Shown here: positions 48,118-57,843 of the stretch, one piece after another
Layout of the letters: each line of letters begins with the position of its first letter
Position numbering within the stretch: position 1 is the stretch's first letter
NCBI RefSeq assembly: GCF_034140825.1
Contig: NC_089037.1
Coordinates: forward strand, 6,398,001-6,462,000
Direction of reading: 5' to 3'
Length of the DNA stretch: 64,000 bases
Source of the DNA: Oryza sativa Japonica Group
Taxonomy: Eukaryota; Streptophyta; Magnoliopsida; Poales; Poaceae
Program-made: the position numbers and the translations under genes
The notes under the pieces: generated by a model
Told to the model about the DNA's origin: nothing
The model's input: the letters and a program-made list of their open reading frames with translations, nothing else
The model's database searches: none

Positions 48118-50878
48118 ATGGCAACTTTCGCACGTGCTGATACCATGGATGACCACGACGATCCAGCCGATGATCTCGACCGGATCAGCGCCCTCCCCGA
48201 CGACTTGCTACACATCATCCTCTCCAATCTGAACAACGCGACTACGGTGACGAGGACGGCCGTGCTCTCGCGACGATGGCGGCGCGTGTGGACCAATGCC
48301 CAGGCGCTCTACTTTGCCGATATGAATCCCAAACGACGACGGGCCATCAAGCCAGGCCAGTTCGGTAGTTTCGTGGACTGGGCGTTCGCTGAACGCGGCG
48401 ACGCTGACATACAATCTCTCACTATCCACATGTCCTACCGCAAGAGCGCCACGCAGGATCAGATCAACGACTGGCTCCGCTACGCCATGCGACGCGCCGT
48501 CAAAGCTTTCAGGTTTTATTACTTTTCGAACGCACGTGATGGTCAGGACCTGCAGCTGCTGCCAATCGTCGAGTTGCCCAGCCATGCGAGGACGGCGTCC
48601 ATCGTTCTATTTCTGGGTTCTTCCCGTCTCCGGCTCCCTGCGTCCCCGGCGGCATGTTACGAAGCGCTGACAGAGCTGAACCTTCGCTGGGCGTCGTTCG
48701 ACGAGGAAGAGGGCGCCAGCGCCGGCGGCCGCACCCTCGGCGACTTCTTGTCGACATGCTGCCCTCGCTTGCGTAAGCTGGAGATGTCGAGCCTGAAGCT
48801 GTTGTCTCGGCTAGTTCTGCGCACCGAGTCACTCGAAGAGCTTCGCATTTCCTACGCAAACGATCTACAATCGCTGGACGTGACGGCGCCCAACCTGCGC
48901 GTCTTCACCCACACATTCTGCTGGTACGGTTTAACTCTCGATGACATCAACGCGCGGTCGGTGATCAAAATCGTGGCACCGAGGCTGGAGGAGATCGCCA
49001 TGGACAACCAAGTGTTCATGAACACTCCGGATTTACATATACATGGCTTGAAAAGCGTTCGCCGTCTTTGTGACCTTAACCTAACGGTGCATGGACAATA
49101 CTGCAGCAACCGTGGCTACGGTTTATGGCTCCTCAAGAACTGCCCTAATGTCAAACACGTAGACCTTCTTCTTAAATCCAGCGTGTTCACCACGGACGAG
49201 GAGCTTGCTGATCTGACGGACGAGAGCGCACCCCGGCTTCACAAAGTTAGGAGCATGGTCTTGAAAACATCTAAGTTGCCGCACCACCATTTTACGGCAA
49301 GTGTACGGTCGTTTCTTCTGATGTGCCCTGGCCTAAGATCACTCTGCATCAACATTACTGAAAGGGGACAGGTGAGTTAATTTTCCAGAAAATATTTAGC
49401 ACCGTACTACTATTCTCTATGAGATTTGCTACCGTCCAGCAGAGGGAGGCGGTACCAAATCCTAGCCGTCCGTTGGGACAGATCAAACGGTTGAGATTGC
49501 TCGGTACCGTGCGGTACCATTAGCTCTTATAGTGGTACCGTTTCTTTAAGAGAAGTGGAAGGGTAGTATAGACTTTTCGCATGTAAGGGCGAGACGCCGG
49601 CCTCCAGGGTGCGTGGTGGGGTGTTGATGGCGGCACCAGACTGTGGGTTCCAGACCCGATGTCGATTGCGGCGGTAGGTAGCGAGGTGCGCTGCGGGGCC
49701 AGCATCGATGGACGGCGAGGTCTGGGGCCAGCGTTGATGGCGGCGGCGGCGAGCTGCGGGGTTCAAGGGTTCAAGGTGGCGTGCAGCCTGCGAGATCCAG
49801 CCCCAGCTTCGACGGCGGTGGCGAGCATCAGGGTGTGTCACAAGGCTAGCATCGGCGACGACGTGCTGCGAGATCCGATCCCGGCGTCGATGGCAGGGCT
49901 GCGAGATCCGCGGCCGTGTGCGGCATGTGTGGCCTGCGACTCTGCGAGATCCAGTCTCGGCGTCGATGGCCATGGCGGGCGGCTGCGGTGGCGGTAGGGG
50001 CGCTGCCGGCCGCGACAGCGAGGTGGCCGTGGAGAGGTCAGACTAGGTGCCACGGCAGCGGCGGGGGTGTTGGCGGCCGAGGCAGCGAATTGGTCGTGGA
50101 GTTGTCGGATTAAGCATCACGCCAGCAGCGGCGAGTCGTCGGACCAGGCGGCGGCACTGGCGGCAAGGAAGAACTGCAAAGACGCGCATATGAGGGAGGA
50201 AATAATGGACGCAAGCATGCAGCGGGGTCCAAGAATGAGAATTTTTCTTTTTTGACGAAGAACTCAGGAACGAGATTAATTGACTCAATATTGGGAGAGA
50301 TTTTTACTCATTCCCAATCCTACCCCTAAACATTGGATAGCCAGATTTGTTTCAGTACCTAGTGGTACTGGTACCTTGGGTACCAAGTGCTGGACAGTAG
50401 CAAATCTCATTCTCTATACGTAGTACTAGCTGTGCACAAAATTCTCTCTCTTAAACTGCCTACGTGTTTTTACGTTTTTCCTACTTTTCTTTATGAACAG
50501 ATATCACTATTTAAGGACCGAGATACATTGGCGAATCATCCGAAGTTAACGTTGGAATTGCTTCAGGAGGTAACTATAACTGGCTTCACAAGGACGGATG
50601 AAGAGATAGACCTCGTGAGTTTGCTGTTTGGGAGCTCAAGTTCAATCATGAGCGTCACCATACATGCCACTGAAAAGGAGGATACAGAGAAAGTCTCGTT
50701 GAAAAATATTATGGCAGAAGATGATGACAACGACGATGATACAACAACTCATCAGCAACTACTGGAAATTCCATTTACTGATCACGGCTGTTGGCGTTTT
50801 CAAGGAGATGTATATAGCTGGAAGCGATACACAACAGAGGACGCACTGAGTGACTCAGTGACAAGTGGTGCCTGCTGA
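48118..50878 (+). CDS. F-box/LRR protein, 543 aa, apparently intact
   Basis: Exon 1 is 48118-49371 (418 codons) and exon 2 is 50501-50878 (126 codons with stop). The junction is GT-AG in phase 0. The F-box is at about 18-65 (RISALPDDLLHIILS, VLSRRWRRVW). It is followed by a leucine-rich region with the motifs common in grass F-box/LRR proteins: TLGDFLSTCCPRLRKLEM, LRTESLEELRIS, VTAPNLRVF, IVAPRLEEIAMD and HIHGLKSVRRL. Exon 2 carries an acidic DDDNDDDTTT run and a WRFQGDVYSWKRY ending. Such proteins join SKP1-cullin ubiquitin ligases and pick targets with the LRR part; the target is unknown. The 1129-bp intron is long only because a Mutator-like element entered it, since the related first copy has 134 bp. 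Confidence 0.87.
49421..50408. mobile_element. Mutator-like element in F-box intron, 988 bp
   Basis: Terminal inverted repeats start GAGATTTGCTACCGTCCAGCA on the left and end TGCTGGACAGTAGCAAATCTC on the right, differing at one base over this stretch. It is flanked by a perfect 9-bp duplication, attctctat, at 49412-49420 and 50409-50417, the Mutator hallmark. The core is GC-rich and repetitive, with no transposase frame, so the element is non-autonomous. A 112-codon frame at 49659-49997 is not recognisable. The intron splice sites outside it are unaffected. Confidence 0.9.
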
Positions 50879-50922
50879 AATTTAACCAACTCTCTGTCTC
50901 AGATAGAGAGAATTAAACATCA

Positions 50923-51155
50923 GAGCTATAGCCCACTGTTAACTCTAATTTATCTATAGTCAATCTAATAGCAAATTCATACAATAATTGCTTGCTATAC
51001 TATTCATATATGGTCCCACTTATCATACACACACCACGTCTTGAAGTCCGTGCTGTAGTTGGCTACAAATATGTAGCCCGCTGCTCTTCTATCTTATCTT
51101 TTATCTCATTAAAATATGTTTATAGTTAGCTAATAGTCTGCTATTGTATCTGCTC
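50923..51155. repeat. dispersed MITE-like repeat, copy 2
   Basis: This is the second copy of the repeat at 17172-17415, about 233 bp, again with gagc...gctc ends and the same internal blocks (atagtcaatctaata, gtagcccgctgctctt). It lies just downstream of the intact F-box gene. Confidence 0.7.
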
Positions 51156-51439
51156 TCAAAGGCTAGCTAGCTATTCGGTTGTGTTGCGAAGTCGAATCCA
51201 ACATTTGTACTATGCTGTTGGGGCACCATTGCGTTCGATTTCTAGTATAGATCGATATTCTTTTTGGCTTAAAGATTATGTACAAATCTTCTCATATTCT
51301 GATCTTTGAATCTTGAAATTTTCTGTAGCAAAACTGAATAAAAACCTTAAACTGGCGTGGTGGTGTTGTGTTGATCACTCGCTCGGCCGTGTGCGCTTTA
51401 TCCGTGCTGCCCAGGAAAACTCTTTTAATCACCGGGGTT

Positions 51440-51570
51440 TATACATGGCCTGACAAGCGTTCGCCATCTCCGCGACCAAACTCCATTGATTCATGGACAA
51501 TACTGCTGCAACACTGACCACGTCTTATGGCTAATAAAGAACTGTCAAGAGCATCTTTCCTAGGTACCAC
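51440..51570 (+). pseudogene. F-box/LRR gene fragment
   Basis: Sequence from catggcctgacaagcgttcg to ttatggctaataaagaactg matches the part of the intact copy at about 49040-49150 that encodes SVRRL through LWLLKNC. The translation, with differences, reads SVRHL, HGQYCCNTDH and LWLIKNC. Nothing else of the gene is left around it. It shows the F-box cluster once had at least one more copy or a partial duplication here. Confidence 0.7.
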
Positions 51571-51689
51571 GAGGTATTATGAGGTACGAGGTACCCTGAG
51601 ATACCAATCTAATCTAACCATTGGTTTAGCATGGATATGATCGGCCTAACAAAAATAAGGTCTCCTCTCTTCCATCTGCTCGTATCAGG

Positions 51690-52215
51690 TTGTCCGTGCC
51701 GGCTGTCTGCGCCGCGCCGCCGTCGCATCGAGCCCACCGCCGCCTGCTGCCGTCGCGCGAATATGAGGTTGCTGTCGTGCATCGAGCCCGCCGTCGCGTG
51801 AAGATGCTTGAGCAGTAGGAATTCTGAAGGAAGATGAAGGTTGTCCAATCGAAGATGCTTGAGCAGTAGGAATTCTGCAAGAGATGGAAGTTTCTTCCAA
51901 TTTATACAACTTCCCAATTCCCAAATCTAAGCTAATAAGATTTTTCACATAGGCTTTTGCAATCCAGTATGGGATTTTAGCACCAGCATAACCTGAAATC
52001 TTTAGGTTCTTCATATTAGAATTTGGCTCAAGGTTACCAAGAATGATTGAACAATCTTCTCTGCTGTTGGTGCCATCATCCTCTGACCATTCTAGAGATA
52101 ATGAGCCGAGATGTCGTTTTTCCTTCAGCTTCACATTCTTGGCTTCGCATTCGAAGGTGCTTTAACTTTGCCAGTTTGCCCATAAAATCAGATGTGTGGA
52201 ACAATACCGTTTTAA
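51690..52215 (-). pseudogene. NB-LRR-like (disease-resistance) gene fragment
   Basis: On the minus strand a 149-codon frame (52134-51685) begins KLKEKRHLGSLSLEWSEDD and includes ILGNLEPNSNMKNLKISGY and KIPYWIA. This resembles the LRR part of NB-LRR resistance proteins (typically LKEKKHL...LSLEW...L.PH.NLKEL.I.GY.G..FPSW). Just upstream, in another frame, DFMGKLAKLKHLRM also looks LRR-like, so at least one frameshift is present. There is no NB-ARC domain nearby. A 27-bp segment is repeated at about 51801 and 51856. It may have been carried in by a transposon, since ggtacc-rich DNA borders it at 51560-51600. Confidence 0.6.
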
Positions 52216-52616
52216 ACAGACGCAAAGATCGTGCCCTTGGCCATATCTGACACCCTCGACCACGGGGGCGGCCGGATCTGGTAACGAGGTGACAGGAGTG
52301 GAGGCGCTAGGGAAGGGGAGGAGGAGGGCTCCATAGGATGAGGAGGAGCGGAGGAGACGGCAGCCGACGACATCGGCGTCCATGCTCGAACGCGAACGGA
52401 GGAGATGGAAGCCGGCAACCGGCGGCATCTGTTCACCGTCGGTGGGAGAGAGAAGGGGAAAGCGACGTACCGTACGGGAGAGGCGGGGGAGATCGCTGGG
52501 TTGGGTGTTATTGCGAAATTACCATCTTACCGGCTAGGCTGGTCCTAGCTGATCCAGCAGCGTCTTCGGTCGCTGGGCCTGGAAACATGGGCCGGACCAC
52601 AACGGGTAAAGGAGGA
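52216..52616. other. GC-rich spacer
   Basis: Short GC-rich stretch with overlapping frames of up to 107 codons on both strands and no domain. It could be a first exon or captured DNA associated with the NB-LRR fragment, but I cannot show this. Confidence 0.4.
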
Positions 52617-54763
52617 GGAAAAAGTACATGGAAGGTCCCTCAACTTGTCATCGAGTTATAAAATCGTCCCCAACCATAAAAACAGATATATGACATCTCT
52701 TAACTAATGAAAACCGGTCACAATAGGTCCTTCGGTGGTTTTGACCCCGGTTTATTCTAGGTGACGGCTGAATCAGCGTGTGATCCATGTGAGCCCTACA
52801 TATAAGGATGCCATATCGGCCCACACTCTCTCTTTCCCCTCTTCTCTCCCTTCCTCTCATTTTTCCCCTGGGCGTCGCTGGATGCCGCCGCCGCTCCGCT
52901 CCACTCTACCGGCCGCTCGACTCGCGATCGTACGTCTGGCCGTTTGCCACGACAACGGGGTCGCGCATTAGATCGAGAGAGATTGGGCACCGGAAGTCCG
53001 ACGGCGGTGCCGGGGCTCGATTTCTTGTATCAGCGACAGCACGCTCGCCTTCAGCGCCTGCTCCGCCTCCGGTGCCGGCGAGCACCGCCGGCACTGGCGC
53101 GACGCGAGGGCGAGGACGTCGAGCACGTCGTCGGCGAGGCCCAGGCGCCCAGCTCGACGACCGGCAAGAGGTCGAGCAGCGTGGCCAGGTCGTGGTTGAG
53201 CTCCCGTAGCTCCGCCTCCATCTCGTCTGACTCCAGCAGCAGCCGCATCCGGCTTCGCACCGAGCAATCGGCGACGATCGCCTTGAACCAGGAGCACCTC
53301 CCGCAGGCACAGCGACGCCAACCGCGGCAACTCCCCGGCGGCGCCGCACAGCCTCGATATCTATATCAGCTCCCCGGCGGCGCCACACACTCATAATGCA
53401 AATGAAAACATTCAGTTCAGATCTATATCAGCTTTATCTGTCATGAATTCTCAGAAGCAGAACTGGCATGGTAAGCTGAAAGTTTGTTTCATCATTGCCA
53501 AACCGCCAAATCTAACAAAGTAAATCTAATGAACGAAAACACGAATATTTTAGAGGAAATATGATAACTGAATGTATCCATTACGCTGACACAGACCAAT
53601 CACGAGCTCGAAGCATCATGACCTGCAACACTGAATGGCATGGTGGATCTAGCACAGTCATTGGGGATTCATTCTTCAAAGGATTCCAGTCCGACAAGCC
53701 CGGGGTTAGCACTGTGCATGAACAGAACAGATATAAACAGAGAAGAGTGAGATTTTTCTAAAACAGGGTACAAGAAAAGAAACTAGTCTGCATCAAGAAA
53801 AAATTGTACGCAAGCAACAATCGTATTGCCTACTGGAGCCATGGCAACAGAAATGATTTCTTGACGCGTCGATCTATCCCCTTCTTGCAAAGATGGTGAC
53901 ACCACAGAGATATTGGTTCCCCAACCTTAACAGGAGCAAGAGAGGACGATTCAAAACACACAGGAAAAAAACCATATACCATCGATCCATGAAAAAAAAA
54001 ATCAAATTGAACATGTAGAAGGCAACATGAAAACACAGACCAGAAAGAAAAGATAAACCGCGGCGCCCCGCAGGTCATCCAACGCGGCCGCCAGTAGCTT
54101 AGACCGCCTCGAGATGGACGCGAACGAGGCGCGCAGGAATGGCGCGGGTGTGTCGACGGCGGACAGGTCGCGTGCCAGGCGGTGCAGCGACCGGAGCAGC
54201 TCCCTGTAGGACGGCCGCTCGCACGCCTGCCGCCGCCGCCCGCCCGCTCGCTGCAGAGCTCGTCCGCTGCGCGCTCGCGGCCGCTGCCGCTCTGCTCGCT
54301 AGCCCGCCGCTGCCGCTCCGCTCGCTCGCCCGCCACTGCCGCTCTGCTCAGCCCGCCGCGCACTCGCTCGCTGCCGCTCCCCTCCCCTCCGTCGGCCGCC
54401 GCGTGCTCATCCGCCTCCTCGGGTCGTCTCCATCGACCTCCTACGTCATGTCCCGGCGCAGGCGGAGGCAGCGCCGCCATCACCGCCGCCGCGTCGCCCG
54501 TCGCCGGCCGCCGACGCCCTCCTCTCCCGCCGGCGTCCTCCCCACCCGCTGACCAGCTTGCGCAGAGTGGTGAGAGAGAGAAGGAAGGGAGAGAAGAGGG
54601 GTGCTGACGTGGACACCCTGACATGCGGGGCCATATGAGTTCCACGCTGACTAAATAACCACGTCGGATAAAACCAGTGTTAAAACCACCTAAAATGTAA
54701 AATAAACGGTTTTGTAAGCTGAGAGATGTTGGTTTTGTGGGTTGAGGGATGATTTTATAACTC
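52617..54763. mobile_element. Pack-MULE-like element carrying U-box gene fragments
   Basis: Long inverted repeats frame the segment. On the left, gagttataaaatcgtcccc (about 52655) and the following 150 bp, including ggtggttttgacccc, mirror the right side ending ggatgattttataactc (54763) with aaaaccagtgttaaaacca. The left end extends about 38 bp further (gtacatggaaggtccctcaa) than the right, so the right terminus is trimmed. The core holds pieces of a plant U-box E3 ligase in reverse orientation. The right edge runs straight into a truncated F-box gene. No transposase and no target duplication were found. Confidence 0.7.
52925..54240 (-). pseudogene. captured U-box E3 ligase (PUB) fragments
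   Basis: Two blocks lie in the same order as in a PUB gene, on the minus strand. Block 1 (about 54240-54050) encodes YRELLRSLHRLARDLSAVDT and FASISRRSKLLAAALDDL, typical of the N-terminal U-box-associated domain. Block 2 (about 53260-52925) encodes [20 protein letters not shown], then [18 protein letters not shown], then the start of the U-box itself, [17 protein letters not shown] and GQTYDRES. The three parts of block 2 are in different frames, so it is not translatable as one protein. The U-box is cut off near the left TIR. This is the hallmark of a gene fragment acquired by a DNA transposon. Confidence 0.75.
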
Positions 54764-56414
54764 TCGCGGCGATGGCGGCGCGTCTGGATTCATGCCCAGA
54801 AACTCTGCTTCGACGACGATCGGCAATCGAGATGGAGGAGGTTAGCCAACTTCGGTGGTTTCGTGGACTGGGCGTTCGCACAACGCGGCGATGCCGACAT
54901 ACAATCCGTCATCATCTTCATGTCCCGCCTCGACAGCGCGAGGCCGGAGCAGGTCAACGAGTGGCTCCGCTACGCCGTGCGGCGCGTCGTCAAAACTTTC
55001 TGGTTCAATGCCTGCGATTCGACGCCGATCGGTGCGTGGTGGGCACCGCCACCGCGTGACCATGGCCACCAGCTGCCAACCGTCGAGTTGCCCAGCTATG
55101 GGAGGACGGCGTCCATCAACCTCAACCTGTCGTCCTACCCCTTCCGGCTCAAACTCCCGGCGTCCCCAGCGGCAAGGTACGAAGCGCTGACAGATCTGAG
55201 CCTCAGCTCGGCGTGGTTCGGCGAGGACGAGGCCGTCGCCGGCCGCCGCACCCTCGGCGACTTCATCTCGTCCTGCTGCCCTCGCCTGCGTAAGCTGGAG
55301 ATCATCGATCCGATGCGGTTGCCCCAGCTGGTGCTTCGTGCCGAGGCGCTCGAGGAGCTTATCGTTGCATCCACGCGAGATACGCAGACGATGGACGTGA
55401 CGGCGCCCAACCTGCGCATCTTCGAACTCCACTACTTCAACAGCATGACATCAGTGACGAGCTATGGGGAAAGCATCGACTTGGTGGTCAGAATCACGGC
55501 ACCGAGACTGGAGGAAATCGCCATAAACAACTCCACCCTGGAGATCGAGGACAACCTGGACCTGCGGATACATGGCCTGGCAAGCGTTCGCCGTCTCAAA
55601 AACCTCACTCTAGCGATGCATGGGCATAACTGCTGCAACACCGACTACGGTTGAGACTTCGATACGAGATGCTCGCCACTCATGAGGTCGATGATCTGAC
55701 GGACAATGGAGCACCTCGACTTTACAAAGCTAGGAGCATGGTCATCGACGCATGTGGATTGGATCAATATTTGGTCACAAGTGTGTGGTCGTTGCTACTG
55801 ATGTGCCCTGATCTAATATCACTTCGCATCTGTTTGAGAGGGTGGGGGTGAGCTCATTTCACTTCTAGTAATTTATTTAATTAGCACAATATAACAGCTC
55901 TATATATGCAAACTGCACCCCTCAAACACACCGGTAAGGCGTCGATCTGTTCTGACGTTTTCTTTACTTGTATTTACTCTCCATCTACAGAGATCGATCA
56001 TCCAAGGACCAAGATACACGGACGGACAATCGTAATATATCGTTGGAATTTCTGGAAGAGGTAAGATTAACTAGCTTCACAGGAACAGATGAGGAAATGG
56101 ACCTCGTGAGATTGTTGTTCGGAAGCTCGAGTTCAATCAAGAGCATGACTATAAGTACCCCTGAAAAGGAGGTAGCTGATAACTGTTCGGGAGACTTTTT
56201 GCTAGATTCTGACGACGACTATCCTTATTATCACCGACTGCTGAAAATTGCTCCACTAAGTCACCTCAGTCGTTGGCATTACAAGAGATTTGAATATACT
56301 TGGACGCGATATGCAACAGAGGACGCACGAGCGGTGGACGCTGAAGCCAATTCTCCCAGTCCAAGAACAGTGAGGGCTGTGAATATTGGAAAAGGAAAGA
56401 AAAATCAAAGCTAG
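54762..56414 (+). pseudogene. F-box/LRR gene lacking its 5' end
   Basis: The similarity begins abruptly at LSRRWRRVW, in the middle of the F-box, exactly where the Pack-MULE-like element ends. The start codon and first half of the F-box are absent from both sides of that element. From there the frame is open to 55654 and follows the intact copy (GGFVDWAFAQRGDADIQS, TLGDFISSCCPRLRKLEI, VTAPNLRIF, ITAPRLEEIAIN, IHGLASVRRL, CNTDYG). It stops at the point where LWLLKNC should follow, and a short deletion brings in the downstream part (VDDLTDNGAPRLYKARSMV) in another frame. A second exon, starting at about 55990 after a cag acceptor and ending at 56414, matches exon 2 of the intact copy (FTGTDEEMDLVRLLFGSSSS). 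Confidence 0.8.
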
Positions 56415-56509
56415 CTAGGGTCATTCTTCTGATTTTGATTGTTTAAGTTTGAATCCAAAATGAATATTTAGGACATTCAAAATATTAAATAAAATTTGAG
56501 TTTTCAAAT

Positions 56510-57071
56510 TGTCAGGGTTACGGATAAGGTATACCCTCTACCCTTAGATGTATGCTATACGGCAATACGGTATATCGGTGCATATACGGACGTTCTCTGA
56601 ACACGCTAAGGAAATCCATCACGAAGTCTACCAATGGAAAGGTTCCTACCCGTATAGGACTGGGTCGTTACTATATCGTGCAGGCTCCAATGTCTCCGAG
56701 TCCTACTTGGGGACCGCCTGACCTGCGATATAAAAGGGACCCCCCGGGAGACCTAAGGCATCGAATCTCATAGCCGACACAACGACCACAGCCTACGAAG
56801 CCGGAGACTACAGGAGCCAAGTCGCCGAGTGATCTAGTCGAATCAACTCGACTACGATCTCGTCGGTACTACCGAGTTCTACTTTTCCCTTTGTAATATA
56901 TGGTTCTTTCCATATAATCCCATATCAACTGGATTAGGGCTATTACCTGCTAAGAGGTCTGAACCAGTATAATCTTTGTCTCTTGTTTCCTTAATGTCGT
57001 ATTACGTAGATCCTCGTACCAGCGTACCCCAATACCCTCTATATCCGGTCTACGGGTACCCACCGTCGACA
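56510..57071. mobile_element. solo LTR of an LTR retrotransposon, 562 bp
   Basis: It begins TGTCAGGGTTACGG and ends ACCGTCGACA, and is flanked by a perfect 5-bp duplication, CAAAT, at 56505-56509 and 57072-57076. A TATA-like gatataaaaggg lies near 56729. No internal region is present, so it is a solo LTR left by recombination between the two LTRs. Family not named with certainty. It sits just downstream of the truncated F-box gene. The preserved target duplication suggests a moderately young insertion. Confidence 0.9.
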
Positions 57072-57076
57072 CAAAT

Positions 57077-57838
57077 ATTCCTTATGTCTTCACGGTGTAT
57101 TTCTTTAGTGCTATAGATGTTGGTTCATTTTTTTCTAGGAATTTGGTTAAAGTTAAAAAAAGTTTGATTTAGCATAAAACTAAAATGACTTGTACAATAT
57201 GAAACGAGAGTATCCAACAAAGAATGAAATAAAACACACCATATGACCGCAAAATACCCAGTAAACAAAAAAAGTTCACTGCTTGGCTATTAGCTGAGAT
57301 TTCAAATTCTCCCTACTTAATTATCTAGTTGATATTCAGGAAATTCCTTTTTTTAAGTGGAAGTGTGGAGTATGCATTTCATGTGAGATAGCAGTCCACG
57401 GAAATAAATGGGTCTTCCAATGCGAAGTACTAGGTACTAGGTTTTGTTTGGTGGATTGGCCCATGAAACTCTCCTCCCTCGCATTTCGCCATTTCTCGCA
57501 TCAACAATCTGAGGGTCACGCCGTCGCCCTGCCCGCCTCATTATCCTGTCTTTTCCCAAAACCCTCGCATCCGTCGGTCTAGCAAACCTTAGCTAGAATG
57601 AAGCTCGTTGCTTGTTACCCACAAGAGGAGCCAATAGAAGATGGGTGCCGAAAACACTAGTTCACGAATGTGCGTGAACTAGACATCTCGCGATCAGTTT
57701 TCCAACCATGTAGTGACGAGAGCTGGGGTAGGGTTAGGTTTTCGGGGATGGGGAGGGGGAGGGGGGAGGTGGTGCTGGGGGAGGGTAAAGTAGGGGATCG
57801 GATTTAAAGGGATCGCCTGAGAGGTGGTGCACTGGTGG
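57077..57838. other. intergenic DNA between two LTR insertions
   Basis: AT-rich at first, then mixed, with a G-rich ggggagggggaggggg tract at about 57750. No gene recognised; a 99-codon minus-strand frame at 57694-57993 crosses the LTR boundary and is not real. Confidence 0.45.
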
Positions 57839-57843
57839 TGGGT

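Noticed and set aside
53830-54645. 271-codon minus-strand frame as a gene
   Set aside because: It mixes a captured U-box fragment in another frame with TIR-proximal low-complexity sequence inside a transposon.
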